From Oscillospiraceae bacterium (GTDB lineage Bacteria; Bacillota; Clostridia; Oscillospirales; Oscillospiraceae), in contig AP025583.1 in NCBI GenBank assembly GCA_022846095.1, forward strand, positions 3,311,279 through 3,375,278: a stretch of 64,000 nt of DNA. The letters are read 5' to 3'. The notes below the pieces were generated by a model. It saw only the letters and a program-made list of their open reading frames with translations. It made no database searches and was not told the DNA's origin. Both the position numbers and the translations under genes were made by a program. This document shows, piece after piece, positions 47,890 through 56,744 of the stretch (positions within the stretch are counted from its first letter, which is position 1; every line of letters starts with the position of its first letter).

Positions 47890-49257
47890 ATGCTGTACCG
47901 CTACGTGGAGCAGCTCCTGAACGTGTACAACTATATCGACGCCATGCTGGTCACCGACGAGCGGGGGGTCATCCGCTTCTACAAGTGCTTCCGCCCCGAC
48001 GTGAACCCCACCACCCCCAAGGACGTGCTGGGCCGCCACATCCTGGAGGTCTACCCCGAGCTGGACGAGAACACCAGCACCGTCATGCGGGTGCTGCGCA
48101 CCGGGGAGCCCATCCTCAACGAGTACCAGGAGTTCTTCTTCAAGGGCCTGGGGATCAACAGCGTGAACACCACCCTGCCCGTCCGGGACCGGGACAGGCT
48201 GGTCGGCGTGCTCTGCGCCGCCCGCTACCTGGACCCGCCCTTCCAGCGGCGGGGGGTGACGCTGGATTTGAAGGAGCCCAGCCGGGAGGAGGCCCTCTAC
48301 ACGGTGGACGACATCGTCAGCCTCTCCCCGGCCATGGATCTGGTGAAGGAGCGCATCCACATGATCGCGGACACCGGCTCCTCGGTGCTGCTCTACGGGG
48401 AGACGGGCACGGGCAAGGAGCTGGTGGCCCAGTCCATCCACTCGGGCAGCGCCCGGCGGGGCAAGCGCTTCGTCTCCCAGAACTGCGCCGCCATCCCCGG
48501 CACGCTGCTGGAGAGCATCCTCTTCGGCACGGTGAAGGGCAGCTACACCGGCGCAGAGAACCGCCCCGGCCTCTTCGAGCTGGCCGACGGGGGCACCCTC
48601 TTCCTGGACGAGATCAACTCCATGGAGATCTCGGTCCAGGCCAAGCTGCTCAAGGCCATCGAGGAGAAGCAGGTCACCCGCATCGGCGCCCTGGAGCCCA
48701 CCAAGGTGGACGTGAAGATCGTCTCGGCCACCAACGAGAACCCCCTCCAGTGCGTGGAGGCCCACCGCCTGCGGGAGGACCTCTTCTACCGCCTGAGCGT
48801 GGTGCAGCTCAACATCCCGCCCCTGCGGGAGCGGCTGGAGGATCTGCCCTGCCTGATCTCCCACTTCATCGCCACCTTCAACCGGCGGATGAACCGGGCC
48901 GTGGTGGGCATCGACGAAGAGGTGGAGGAGATCTTCCACCGCTACGGCTGGCCGGGCAACGTGCGGGAGCTGAAAAACGTCATCGAGGGGGCCTTCAACC
49001 TGACCGCCTCCCGGTTCCTGCAAAAGAACTGCCTGCCCGAGTACCTGCTCGGGCGGGTGGAGCGGGGCGCGCCCGCCGCCGCGGCCTGGCCCCTGAGCGG
49101 GGACTTCCCCCTGGACGCCGCGGTGCGGGCCTACGAGAAGGGGCTTATCCAGCGGGCCCTGGCCTCCTCCCGCAGCCTGGCCGAGGCCGCCGACAAGCTG
49201 GGCATCTCCCGGCAGTCCCTCAATTACAAGCTGGGCAAATTCCGCCTGGAGCACTGA
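47890..49257 (+). CDS. sigma-54-dependent transcriptional activator (PAS-AAA+-Fis)
   Basis: 455 aa from ATG 47890, which has GGGAGGGG 6 bp upstream; ATG 47857 is possible but its GGAGG is 14 bp away. An N-terminal PAS-like domain (residues ~5-110) is followed by the AAA+ domain: Walker A 'GETGTGKE', the sigma-54 contact loop G-S-Y-T-G-A (a normal variant of G-A-F-T-G-A), Walker B 'GTLFLDEINSM', 'REDLFYRLSVVQLNIPPLRER' and 'YGWPGNVRELKNVIEG'. A Fis-type helix-turn-helix ends the protein ('RSLAEAADKLGISRQSLNYKLGKFRL'). It resembles RocR/BkdR-type activators of amino acid catabolism and is the obvious activator of the -24/-12 promoter at 45298. Confidence 0.93.
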   Translation: MLYRYVEQLLNVYNYIDAMLVTDERGVIRFYKCFRPDVNPTTPKDVLGRHILEVYPELDENTSTVMRVLRTGEPILNEYQEFFFKGLGINSVNTTLPVRDRDRLVGVLCAARYLDPPFQRRGVTLDLKEPSREEALYTVDDIVSLSPAMDLVKERIHMIADTGSSVLLYGETGTGKELVAQSIHSGSARRGKRFVSQNCAAIPGTLLESILFGTVKGSYTGAENRPGLFELADGGTLFLDEINSMEISVQAKLLKAIEEKQVTRIGALEPTKVDVKIVSATNENPLQCVEAHRLREDLFYRLSVVQLNIPPLRERLEDLPCLISHFIATFNRRMNRAVVGIDEEVEEIFHRYGWPGNVRELKNVIEGAFNLTASRFLQKNCLPEYLLGRVERGAPAAAAWPLSGDFPLDAAVRAYEKGLIQRALASSRSLAEAADKLGISRQSLNYKLGKFRLEH

Positions 49258-49340
49258 AAAACAGCCGTACCCGCACCAGGCGGAGCAGATCCACGCACCC
49301 ATAACAAAAATTTCGGTGGCCGTTTCGTCCGCCGAAAACA

Positions 49341-49380
49341 AAACAGCTGGAAACACCAAAGGTGTTTCCAGCTGTTTTTG
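49341..49380. terminator. bidirectional terminator
   Basis: AAACAGCTGGAAACACC-AAA-GGTGTTTCCAGCTGTTT, then TTG. It lies between the converging sigma-54 activator and binding-protein genes. Confidence 0.85.
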
Positions 49381-49390
49381 GATTCCCTGT

Positions 49391-50719
49391 TTACTCATGC
49401 AGCTTACTATTCGCCCAACCCGCTTCAATGGCCGCATTACAGTCCGCATCGAGCGCCTCGGCCGTCTCCTGCGGCGTTTTGGTTCCGGCAAGCAGCTCAT
49501 GGATGTGCATATAGAACACGTCCCGCACACCGCGCCAGTTCGGATTATTTGCGGTGAAATCCACGGTATTGGCGGCGTTTGCGGTATAGGCCTCCTGCAT
49601 AAAGATGTGTTCGCTCACACGCTCCGCCGTGGTCTTGCTGGCTGGGATTCCGACCTGAGCGTAATTCATGAACTCCTCTTTAGACATAAAATACCGAAGA
49701 AACTCCTTGGCGGCCTGTACTTTCTCCGGGTCTCCATTGTCAAAAATCTCAAAGCCGGTGACAAACGACGTATTATATCCCCTTCCGTCCACGCTGGGGA
49801 AGTTGACAACCCCGGTTGAGGCCATATCCATATTGATCGTCGTAGCGCTGTTCGCCATGTAAATGGCGAGCTGGTTATTTTCAAACAGTGCATTACAGTC
49901 AATAATTTCCATATTCTCACAGCCGGCCGGGAAATACCCCGCCCGGTAGGAATCCGCAATCCACTGCAGGGCGGCGATACCCTCCTCCGTATTGAGGTTA
50001 AAGCGGCCGTTTTCGTCAAAGAAAAGACTGCCCTTGCTGCGTAGCAGGGTCATGATATGGGTGTCGCCCTGGTCGTTCTTGGCATACATCAGCATAGGGT
50101 AAGTCATCTCAGGCAGGTTTTCCGCCAGCGTGGAGAGGATGTGCTCCCACTCCTCCGGCGTCCAGCTCTGGATCGTATGATCCGCCCCGATGTACTGCGT
50201 CAGCCCACACTGGCGGAATAAGTCCTTGTTATAAACCAGCGTGTTTTGAAGGCTGTAGTAGGGCAGCATATAGGTCTTGCCGTCCACCTGGCTCATTTCC
50301 CACAGCGTATCGTCAATGTCGGAGCGCATCTCGTCTGTGATGAGGTCGTCCAGCGGCACCACGCGGCCCGTATGAATATATCCCGCCATATTGAAGTAGC
50401 CTTCAAACAGGACATCCACGGCGTTTTCCGTATCAAAACAGTCTGTAATATAGTCGTCTTCCTCTGTGTAGTTGAATTTTACAACCTCCACCGTAACGTC
50501 GCAGTCCTCATACTGGGCGGCAAACTCCTCGCCGGCCTGGGTCAATACGTCATAAGAATCGGTAACGCCGGTGTCGGCGTTGGCCACCGTCAGTGGCGGC
50601 AGCTTTATTGTGAGCGTGATCTGCCTTTTCTCTGTTTTCTGGGGTGCGCATCCGGCCAGAACGCCCAGGAGCACGACCAGGGATATTGCTCCTAAAAAGA
50701 TCCGTCTCCAACGTTTCAT
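49391..50719 (-). CDS. extracellular solute-binding lipoprotein, family 1 (SBP_bac_1)
   Basis: 442 aa from ATG 50719 with AGGAGAG upstream. Signal peptide MKRWRR, hydrophobic core and lipobox VLAGC. The mature part has family 1 features: 'YDVLTQAGEEFAAQYEDCDVTVEVVKF', 'GRVVPLDDLITDEM', 'DGKTYMLPYYSLQNTLVYNKDLFRQCGL', 'GFEIFDNGDPEKVQAAKEFLRYFMSKEEFMNYAQ'. Such proteins bind oligosaccharides or polyols for ABC import. No permease or ATPase is adjacent. It follows a hybrid sensor kinase by 12 bp, so it may instead present its ligand to that kinase. Codons are less GC-rich than average for the window. Confidence 0.9.
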   Translation of the reverse strand: MKRWRRIFLGAISLVVLLGVLAGCAPQKTEKRQITLTIKLPPLTVANADTGVTDSYDVLTQAGEEFAAQYEDCDVTVEVVKFNYTEEDDYITDCFDTENAVDVLFEGYFNMAGYIHTGRVVPLDDLITDEMRSDIDDTLWEMSQVDGKTYMLPYYSLQNTLVYNKDLFRQCGLTQYIGADHTIQSWTPEEWEHILSTLAENLPEMTYPMLMYAKNDQGDTHIMTLLRSKGSLFFDENGRFNLNTEEGIAALQWIADSYRAGYFPAGCENMEIIDCNALFENNQLAIYMANSATTINMDMASTGVVNFPSVDGRGYNTSFVTGFEIFDNGDPEKVQAAKEFLRYFMSKEEFMNYAQVGIPASKTTAERVSEHIFMQEAYTANAANTVDFTANNPNWRGVRDVFYMHIHELLAGTKTPQETAEALDADCNAAIEAGWANSKLHE

Positions 50720-50731
50720 TCCTACTCTCCT

Positions 50732-52840
50732 CTACTTTCCCACTCCAAGTTTCTGCATCAGCTTGTTTACGTCAATCGGTTTTGCAATAAACCCGTTCAT
50801 TCCAACTTCCTGTGCCTTGTCCTGATCCTCCCTGAATGTATTGGCAGTGCAGGCATAAATGACGACCGTTTTTGCGTCCGGGCGGTTCAGTCTGCGGATC
50901 AGTTTTGTCGCCTCAAACCCATCCCGCACGGGCATTTGCACGTCCATCAGGATAATATCGAACTCATATGGTTCAGACTTTTTAAACAATTCAACAACCT
51001 CGCCGCCATCCGCGGCGAGGACTGTGGTAAAGCCCGACGCATCCAGAATTTCCATGAGGATTTCCGCATTGAGTGCATTATCCTCAGCCACCAGAATATG
51101 CAGTCTTTTTCCGCTGCCACAGTTTTTGTGAATGTTGTCCTCAACAGACGCCTTGTCCGCTTCTTCCCGGGCAATTTCCGTTTTTACAGAAAAGGTAAAG
51201 CAGCTTCCCTCGCCCAGGCTGCTTGTCACGGATAGTGTTCCGCCCATCTGCTTCGCCAACAGGGAGCTGATGGACATTCCAAGTCCGGTTCCCTGTCTGC
51301 CCTGGCCAATACCGTCGTGCTCCTGGCTGAACGAATCAAATATCCTGCGCTGGAACTCCTCGCTGATACCGCAGCCGGTATCCTCCACCTGATAGGTCGT
51401 CGATATTTTGTCGCCGTCGGCCGACTGGAATACCCGCATGGTAACGCGGCCGCCCTCCGGCGTAAATTTGACCGCATTTCCCAGGATATTGACCAGGATC
51501 TGTTCAATCCTCATGTCATCTCCGACAAGGTTGGAACAGATAATATCGGTTTCGACCCTAAAGTCAATTCCCTTATCCTCCATACGGCCGCGCATCAGGG
51601 TCTCTGTCGTAGAAATCAGCTCATGAACGGAAAACGGCTTTGGCACCAGCACCATCTTGTGAGACTGCAGTTTTGACATATCCAGAATATCGTTGACAAG
51701 GGAGAGCAGGTATTTTGTGGTGGAATCAGATTTTCTCAGATAGTCCGCCAGCTTTTCAGGGTCCTGCGTGTTCTGCTGCATGAGATGGTTCAGGCCGATG
51801 ATTCCGTTAAGTGGTGTGCGGATCTCATGGCTCATACTCGAAAGAAACTCTCCGCGGGATTTCGCCTCCGCCTTTGCCGTTGCGGAAGCCAGAGAGATAC
51901 GGATAATCAGGAACATCATCAGGCACAAAACGATTACGACGACCACGAGCATGATGACTGTCATAAGCACAAACTGCCGGGTCTGTTCGCGGAATACCTC
52001 TTGAGGAACCGTCAGTACGATGCTCCATGTGGTGCCGGGCATCGGGATGAACGAGACCACCTGTTCTCCCCGGCCGATATAATTGAAATGCAGCAGGAAC
52101 TCTTCCTCCCGACCTATCCGGGCGATAATGTCCGAAATTTCCTTTTCGGACAGGCCCGCGCGCTCCCGCAGCTGGTCAAAGTAGTTGTCCGTTTTCCCGA
52201 TTCCCGCGCTGTGGTCCCGGTTGACGACAAAATTCCCGTCAATGTCAATGATCCCTGTGTAACCACGGCCGTCAAAGCTGTCGATTTTCAGCCGGTCCGC
52301 CATCAAGCTGATCTTTGAAAACCCTATAATCCCGATAAACCGAATGTCCCCCACCTCAAACGGCTCACACCGGACGCCATACACGAGACTTTCTGAAATT
52401 GTCTCCAGCACATCTAACTTATCATAACGGATGACAAATTTCTCCTGGCCTGAGAGCAGTGGCAGCACGTACTCCTCTGTCCGCTCGTTTTTGACCACGT
52501 TTGCGCTGGAATATGTATTTCCGTTGGAATCCACCAAATAAATGGTATTAAATATATTTGAAATCTGCTCCAGATTTAAGCGGCTGCAAACTTCCTGTAT
52601 CGTATCACTTTGGTTTAGCTGCGTTCTGGTGTAAACCGCGGATAGGTAGTCCCACGAACTCTCCAATTCGCTTTGAATATTCTGCATATCATGCCTGGAC
52701 AGCTCCTGCATCGACGCAACCACCGATGCGTCTGTCGTTTGGGTAAGCTGATTCACATAAACGCAAGCTGCCAGTGATAAAGCGACCAATGTCGCCAAAA
52801 CAAGAAGGACTGTCCGGCTTTTATTCGCTTTTTTCATCAT
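50732..52840 (-). CDS. hybrid sensor histidine kinase with C-terminal receiver
   Basis: 702 aa from ATG 52840, with GGGGGAC upstream (an in-frame ATG at 52849 lacks spacing). Order: signal/membrane segment (residues 10-30), extracytoplasmic sensor of about 240 residues, membrane segment near 285-310, HisKA with 'FLSSMSHEIRTPLNGIIG' (phosphoacceptor His), HATPase with 'NILGNAVKFTPEGG', 'VEDTGCGISEEFQ' and 'GTGLGMSISSLLAKQMGG', and a receiver with 'ILVAEDNALNAEILMEIL' and acceptor Asp in 'FDIILMDVQMPVRDG'. There is no DNA-binding domain, so output goes by phosphotransfer to an unknown partner. Co-transcribed with the solute-binding lipoprotein. Confidence 0.93.
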   Translation of the reverse strand: MMKKANKSRTVLLVLATLVALSLAACVYVNQLTQTTDASVVASMQELSRHDMQNIQSELESSWDYLSAVYTRTQLNQSDTIQEVCSRLNLEQISNIFNTIYLVDSNGNTYSSANVVKNERTEEYVLPLLSGQEKFVIRYDKLDVLETISESLVYGVRCEPFEVGDIRFIGIIGFSKISLMADRLKIDSFDGRGYTGIIDIDGNFVVNRDHSAGIGKTDNYFDQLRERAGLSEKEISDIIARIGREEEFLLHFNYIGRGEQVVSFIPMPGTTWSIVLTVPQEVFREQTRQFVLMTVIMLVVVVIVLCLMMFLIIRISLASATAKAEAKSRGEFLSSMSHEIRTPLNGIIGLNHLMQQNTQDPEKLADYLRKSDSTTKYLLSLVNDILDMSKLQSHKMVLVPKPFSVHELISTTETLMRGRMEDKGIDFRVETDIICSNLVGDDMRIEQILVNILGNAVKFTPEGGRVTMRVFQSADGDKISTTYQVEDTGCGISEEFQRRIFDSFSQEHDGIGQGRQGTGLGMSISSLLAKQMGGTLSVTSSLGEGSCFTFSVKTEIAREEADKASVEDNIHKNCGSGKRLHILVAEDNALNAEILMEILDASGFTTVLAADGGEVVELFKKSEPYEFDIILMDVQMPVRDGFEATKLIRRLNRPDAKTVVIYACTANTFREDQDKAQEVGMNGFIAKPIDVNKLMQKLGVGK

Positions 52841-53005
52841 GTCCCCCATTCACCAAATAGGGCTCTCTATTTTACAGATACTGCTTCGTCGTATCTCTTT
52901 GGCCTGTCACATGGGGGAAAAGAAAACGGCGGAAAGTGCACTTGCTCATAGTATATCAGGTTATGAACGCATTAACAAGCGCTTGGCGAGATTCTTAACC
53001 CGCTA

Positions 53006-53049
53006 TAAAAAAGGCACAGCGGCCGTCCCGAGGGGACGGCCGCTGTGCC
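53006..53049 (-). terminator. terminator after malic enzyme gene
   Basis: Minus strand: GGCACAGCGGCCGTCC / GGACGGCCGCTGTGCC stem with a short loop, then TTTTTTATAG. Confidence 0.85.
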
Positions 53050-53060
53050 GTTTCTTCTTA

Positions 53061-54233
53061 TCAAATCCTCGCCACGCCGGATTTGCGCGCCGCGTCGGCC
53101 ACGGCGGAGGCTACCGCCTCCCGCACCTTGGGGTCGAAGGCCGCGGGCATGATGTGCTCGGCGTCCAGTTCCCCGTCGGACACCACCCCCGCGATGGCGT
53201 AGGCCGCCGCGATCTTCATCGCGTCGTTGATGTCCCTGGCCCGCACGTCCAGCGCACCGCGGAAGATCCCCGGGAACGCCAGCACGTTGTTGATCTGGTT
53301 GGGGAAGTCGCTGCGCCCCGTGGCGATCACCGCCGCGCCACCGGCCTTGGCCTCGTCCGGGTAGATCTCCGGCGTGGGGTTGGCGCAGGCGAAGATGATC
53401 GCGTCCTTTGCCATGCTGCTCACCATCTCGGTAGTCAGCGTCCCGGGGGCGGATACCCCGATAAACACGTCCGCCCCCCGGATGACCTCCGCCAGCGTGC
53501 CCTGCTTCTTCTCACGGTTGGACAGCCTCGCCATCTCCGCCTTCTCCGCGTTCAGGCCCTCCCGGCCCTCCCAAATGGCGCCCTTCCGGTCGCACATCAC
53601 CACGTCCTTCAGGCCCATGGCCATCAGCAGCCTGATGATCGCCATGCCCGCCGCGCCCGCGCCGCTGGTCACCACGCGCACGTCCTCAAGCTTTTTGCCC
53701 ACCACCTTCAGCGCGTTGATGAGCCCCGCCAGCGTCACCACGGCCGTGCCGTGCTGGTCGTCGTGGAAGATGGGAATGTCGCAGCGCTCCTTGAGCCTGC
53801 GTTCAATTTCAAAGCACCGGGGGGCCGAGATGTCCTCCAGGTTCACGCCCCCGAAGCTCCCCGCCAGCAGCGCCACCGTGTTCACGATGTCGTCCACGTC
53901 CTTGCTGCGCACGCACAGGGGGATGGCGTCCACACCCCCGAAGGCCTTGAAGAGCACGCACTTGCCCTCCATCACAGGCATGCCCGCCTCGGGGCCGATG
54001 TCCCCCAGGCCCAGCACCGCCGTGCCGTCGGTGACCACCGCCACCGTGTTCCACCGCCCGGTGAGCTCGTAGCTCTTGTTTACGTCCTTCTGGATCTCCA
54101 GGCAGGGCTGGGCCACGCCGGGGGTGTAGGCCAGGCTCAGGGCCTCCTTGCTGTCCACCGGCGCCTTGGGCGTGATCTCCAGCTTCCCACGCCATTCATA
54201 GTGCTTTTTCAGCGATTCCTTCGCGTAATCCAT
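53061..54233 (-). CDS. NAD(P)-dependent malic enzyme (malate dehydrogenase, decarboxylating)
   Basis: 390 aa from ATG 54233 with AGGAGG upstream. Short bacterial type: 'LSLAYTPGVAQPCLEIQKD', catalytic Tyr/Lys regions with 'VLFKAFGGVDAIPLCV', metal-binding 'NLEDISAPRCFEIERRLKERCDIPIFHDDQHGTAVVTLAGLINAL', Rossmann 'VVTSGAGAAGMAIIRLLMAMG', and 'FACANPTPEIYPDEAKAGGAAVIATGRSDFPNQINNVLAFPGIFRGALDVRA'. It converts malate to pyruvate and CO2 with reduction of NAD(P). Single gene with its own promoter and terminator. Confidence 0.96.
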   Translation of the reverse strand: MDYAKESLKKHYEWRGKLEITPKAPVDSKEALSLAYTPGVAQPCLEIQKDVNKSYELTGRWNTVAVVTDGTAVLGLGDIGPEAGMPVMEGKCVLFKAFGGVDAIPLCVRSKDVDDIVNTVALLAGSFGGVNLEDISAPRCFEIERRLKERCDIPIFHDDQHGTAVVTLAGLINALKVVGKKLEDVRVVTSGAGAAGMAIIRLLMAMGLKDVVMCDRKGAIWEGREGLNAEKAEMARLSNREKKQGTLAEVIRGADVFIGVSAPGTLTTEMVSSMAKDAIIFACANPTPEIYPDEAKAGGAAVIATGRSDFPNQINNVLAFPGIFRGALDVRARDINDAMKIAAAYAIAGVVSDGELDAEHIMPAAFDPKVREAVASAVADAARKSGVARI

Positions 54234-54268
54234 GTCTTTTCCTCCTGTCAGATGGGGTCGTTACCGCC

Positions 54269-54298
54269 ATTATAAGCGCAAACAGGACGTGCGGTCAA
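54269..54298 (-). promoter_or_regulatory. promoter of malic enzyme gene
   Basis: Minus strand TTGACC (54298-54293), 18-bp spacer, TATAAT (54274-54269). Confidence 0.7.
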
Positions 54299-54313
54299 CC
54301 ACGGTTTTCCGTC

Positions 54314-54342
54314 TTGACAAAACATCCGTTCGATAGTATGAT
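54314..54342 (+). promoter_or_regulatory. promoter of radical-SAM operon
   Basis: TTGACA (54314-54319), 17-bp spacer, TATGAT (54337-54342); near consensus. Two LexA-like sites overlap and follow it. Confidence 0.8.
54319..54332 (+). promoter_or_regulatory. LexA-like box 1
   Basis: AAAACATCCGTTCG matches the Gram-positive LexA consensus CGAACNNNNGTTCG at 8 of 10 defined positions. It lies between -35 and -10. Confidence 0.4.
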
Positions 54343-54345
54343 AAT

Positions 54346-54359
54346 GGTACATCAGTTCG
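54346..54359 (+). promoter_or_regulatory. LexA-like box 2
   Basis: GGTACATCAGTTCG matches the same consensus at 8 of 10 defined positions. With box 1 it forms a direct repeat ACATC(C/A)GTTCGAT, 27 bp apart. Confidence 0.4.
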
Positions 54360-54374
54360 ATTGGAGGGAGCGGC

Positions 54375-55640
54375 GTGGAGCTGCTGGACAAGCTGACCAT
54401 CCTGGCCGACGCGGCCAAGTACGACGCGGCCTGCACCTCCAGCGGGCTGGACCGGGACAGCCGCCCCGGCGGGCTGGGGAGCACCATTTTGGCCGGGTGC
54501 TGCCACTCCTTCTCCGCCGACGGGCGGTGCGTGACCCTGCTCAAGGTGCTTATGACCAACCGCTGCGTCTACGACTGCCAGTACTGCGTCAACCGCCGCT
54601 CCAACGGCGTGCGCCGGGCGGCTTTTTCCCCCCGGGAGCTGTGCGAGCTGACCATCGGCTTCTACCGGCGCAATTATATCGAGGGACTCTTCCTCTCCTC
54701 CGCCGTGATGGTCAGCCCCGACCGCACCACCGAGCTGATGATTGAGACGCTGCGCCTGCTGCGGGAGGAGTACAATTTCTGGGGCTACGTCCACGCCAAG
54801 GCCATCCCCGGCGCGGACCCGCTGCTCACCCAGCGGCTGGGCACCCTGGCCGACCGGCTGTCGGTGAACATCGAGCTGCCCAGCGAGCAGTCCCTCCGGC
54901 TGCTGGCCCCGGACAAGCGGAAGGCCTCCATCCTCTCGCCCATGGCCCAGATCCGGGACGGCATCCAAATCTCCAAGCAGGAGGTGGCCAAGTACCGCCA
55001 CGCCCCCCGCTTCGCCCCCGCCGGGCAGTCCACCCAGATGATCATCGGGGCCACGCCGGAGAGCGACCTGCACATCCTCCGCCTGACCGAGGGGCTGTAC
55101 CGGAAGTACCAGCTCAAGCGGGTGTTCTACTCGGCCTACATGCCGGTGTCGGACAGCAGCCTGCTGCCCGCGCGGCAGGACTTCAAGCCCCCCCTGCTGC
55201 GGGAGCACCGGCTCTACCAGGCGGACTGGCTGCTGCGCTACTACCACTTCAAGGCCGCCGAGCTGCTGGACGAGGCCCACCCGGACTTCAACCCCCTGGT
55301 GGACCCCAAATGCTCCTGGGCCCTCCAGCACATGGAGCAGTTCCCGGTGGAGGTCAACCGGGCAGACTACGAGCTGCTGCTGCGGGTGCCCGGCATCGGA
55401 GTGCGCAGCGCCCAGCGCATCCTCACCGCCCGGCGGTGCGGGGCGCTGGATTTCGCGGGGCTCAAAAAGCTGGGGGTGGTGCTCAAGCGGGCCCAGTACT
55501 TCCTGACCTGCTCGGGCAGGATGATGGAGGGGCTGCGGGTCAGCCAGGACGGGGTGCTGCGCCACCTGGTGGCCCAGGAGCGGCCCATGCTGGCCCGGGA
55601 GGCCCCGGAACAGCTCACCCTGTTTGAGCATACGGGTTAG
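54375..55640 (+). CDS. putative DNA modification/repair radical SAM protein (TIGR03916)
   Basis: 421 aa from GTG 54375 with GGAGGGAG upstream. The radical-SAM iron-sulfur motif is C-x3-C-x2-C at Cys64, Cys68 and Cys71 ('NRCVYDCQYC'). The family-specific N-terminus 'LTILADAAKYDAACTSSG', 'HSFSADGRCVTLLKVLMTNRC', 'FSPRELCELTIGFYRRNYIEGLFLSSAV' and 'HAKAIPGADPLL' are present, and the C-terminus has a helix-hairpin-helix 'LLLRVPGIGVRSAQRI', a DNA-binding element. The family is named for its constant pairing with a TIGR03915 protein and is believed to act on DNA, but the reaction is unknown. The TIGR03915 partner follows 11 bp downstream. Confidence 0.92.
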   Translation: MELLDKLTILADAAKYDAACTSSGLDRDSRPGGLGSTILAGCCHSFSADGRCVTLLKVLMTNRCVYDCQYCVNRRSNGVRRAAFSPRELCELTIGFYRRNYIEGLFLSSAVMVSPDRTTELMIETLRLLREEYNFWGYVHAKAIPGADPLLTQRLGTLADRLSVNIELPSEQSLRLLAPDKRKASILSPMAQIRDGIQISKQEVAKYRHAPRFAPAGQSTQMIIGATPESDLHILRLTEGLYRKYQLKRVFYSAYMPVSDSSLLPARQDFKPPLLREHRLYQADWLLRYYHFKAAELLDEAHPDFNPLVDPKCSWALQHMEQFPVEVNRADYELLLRVPGIGVRSAQRILTARRCGALDFAGLKKLGVVLKRAQYFLTCSGRMMEGLRVSQDGVLRHLVAQERPMLAREAPEQLTLFEHTG

Positions 55641-55651
55641 GAGGCGGAAGA

Positions 55652-56437
55652 ATGGCGGATTGGACCTGCGTGGCCTACTCCTACGACGGCAGCTTCTCGG
55701 GCTTTCTCACCTGCGTCTTTGAGAGCTACGCCCACCGCGAGGCCCCGGCCTGCTTTTTGGGGCCGGAGGACGAGCGGATCTCCCTGTGGCCCGAGCGGCG
55801 GGTGGAGGCCGACGAGGGCCGGGCCAAGCGGGTGTACGCCTCCCTGGCCCGGAAAATCTCCCTGGACGGGCAGCACCTGGTGTCCCGCGGCTTCCTCACC
55901 TGCCTGCCGGAGCGGGAGTTGCACCTCTGGCGCTTTATCGAATACGGCCTGCGCCGCGGGCCGTCGGCGGTGCGGGATCTCACCGACGACCGGGTGGCCG
56001 TGCTGATCCGGGCCACCACCCATCTAAAAGGCGAAACCCACCTCTACAAGGGCTTTCTCCGCTTTTCCGAACAGGAGGGGCTGCTGGTGGCGGAGATTGA
56101 GCCGAAAAACCGGGTGCTCCCCCTCCTGCGCCCCCACTTCTGCAACCGCTACGCGGGGGAGGCCTTCGTCATCTACGACCGCACCCACCGGGAGGCCCTC
56201 TTCCACCGCCCCGGCGGCTGGGCCATCGTGCCCCTGGCGGAGTTCCACGCGGCGGCGCCTGGCGCGGAGGAGCTGGACTACCGCCGCCTGTGGCGGCGCT
56301 TTTACGACACCATCGCCATCGAGGGCCGCTACAACCCCAAGTGCCGCATGACCCATATGCCCAAGCGCTACTGGAACGTGATGACCGAATTTCAGGAGGA
56401 CCCGGCCGCGCCGGGCAGGAAGGAGCTTGCCCCATGA
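55652..56437 (+). CDS. TIGR03915 family probable DNA metabolism protein (DUF4130)
   Basis: 261 aa from ATG 55652 with AGGAGGCGG upstream. The start 'CVAYSYDGSFSGFLTCVFESYAHREAP' and the later 'LYKGFLRFSEQEGLLVAEIEPKNRVLPLLRPHF', 'YDRTHREALFHRPGGWAIV' and C-terminal 'YNPKCRMTHMPKRYWNVMTEF' are characteristic. This is the fixed partner of TIGR03916 radical SAM proteins. The fold of DUF4130 has been linked to uracil-DNA-glycosylase-like proteins in some fusions; I cannot show an active site here. Overlaps the next gene by ATGA. Confidence 0.92.
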   Translation: MADWTCVAYSYDGSFSGFLTCVFESYAHREAPACFLGPEDERISLWPERRVEADEGRAKRVYASLARKISLDGQHLVSRGFLTCLPERELHLWRFIEYGLRRGPSAVRDLTDDRVAVLIRATTHLKGETHLYKGFLRFSEQEGLLVAEIEPKNRVLPLLRPHFCNRYAGEAFVIYDRTHREALFHRPGGWAIVPLAEFHAAAPGAEELDYRRLWRRFYDTIAIEGRYNPKCRMTHMPKRYWNVMTEFQEDPAAPGRKELAP

Positions 56438-56739
56438 AAAACGTAAAAATCACCGTACTGCGCAAGACCATGCACGAGGACATCGCCAGGGAGTACCTCA
56501 CCGACGGCGTGCAGCCCTGCGACTTCTTCGAGGAGGGGGACACCTACCTCTATACCGGCGGGGCCGAGATGCCCGAGGGCTTCTGCCCCTGGGCGTGGAT
56601 TGAGATCTACCGCAACGTGGGGGCCCTCTCCTGCGGCGCCACCTACACCCCCTGGCAGAAGCGGGACGGCATGAGCATCGCCTGCTGCGGCGACGGCGTG
56701 CGCCCCGTCTCCTTCCTGCTGGAGGCCGTGGAGGGCTAG
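56434..56739 (+). CDS. TIGR04076 family small protein
   Basis: 101 aa from ATG 56434, start overlapping the previous stop. 'VKITVLRKTMHEDIAREYL', 'PCDFFEEGDTYLY', 'MPEGFCPWAWIEIYRNVGALSCGATY' and 'GMSIACCGDGVRPVSFLLE' match the TIGR04076 pattern, small cysteine-rich proteins of unknown function. Five Cys residues could bind metal. Translational coupling to the radical-SAM pair suggests co-expression; whether it works with them or is a passenger is unknown. Confidence 0.85.
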   Translation: MKNVKITVLRKTMHEDIAREYLTDGVQPCDFFEEGDTYLYTGGAEMPEGFCPWAWIEIYRNVGALSCGATYTPWQKRDGMSIACCGDGVRPVSFLLEAVEG

Positions 56740-56744
56740 GGCGG

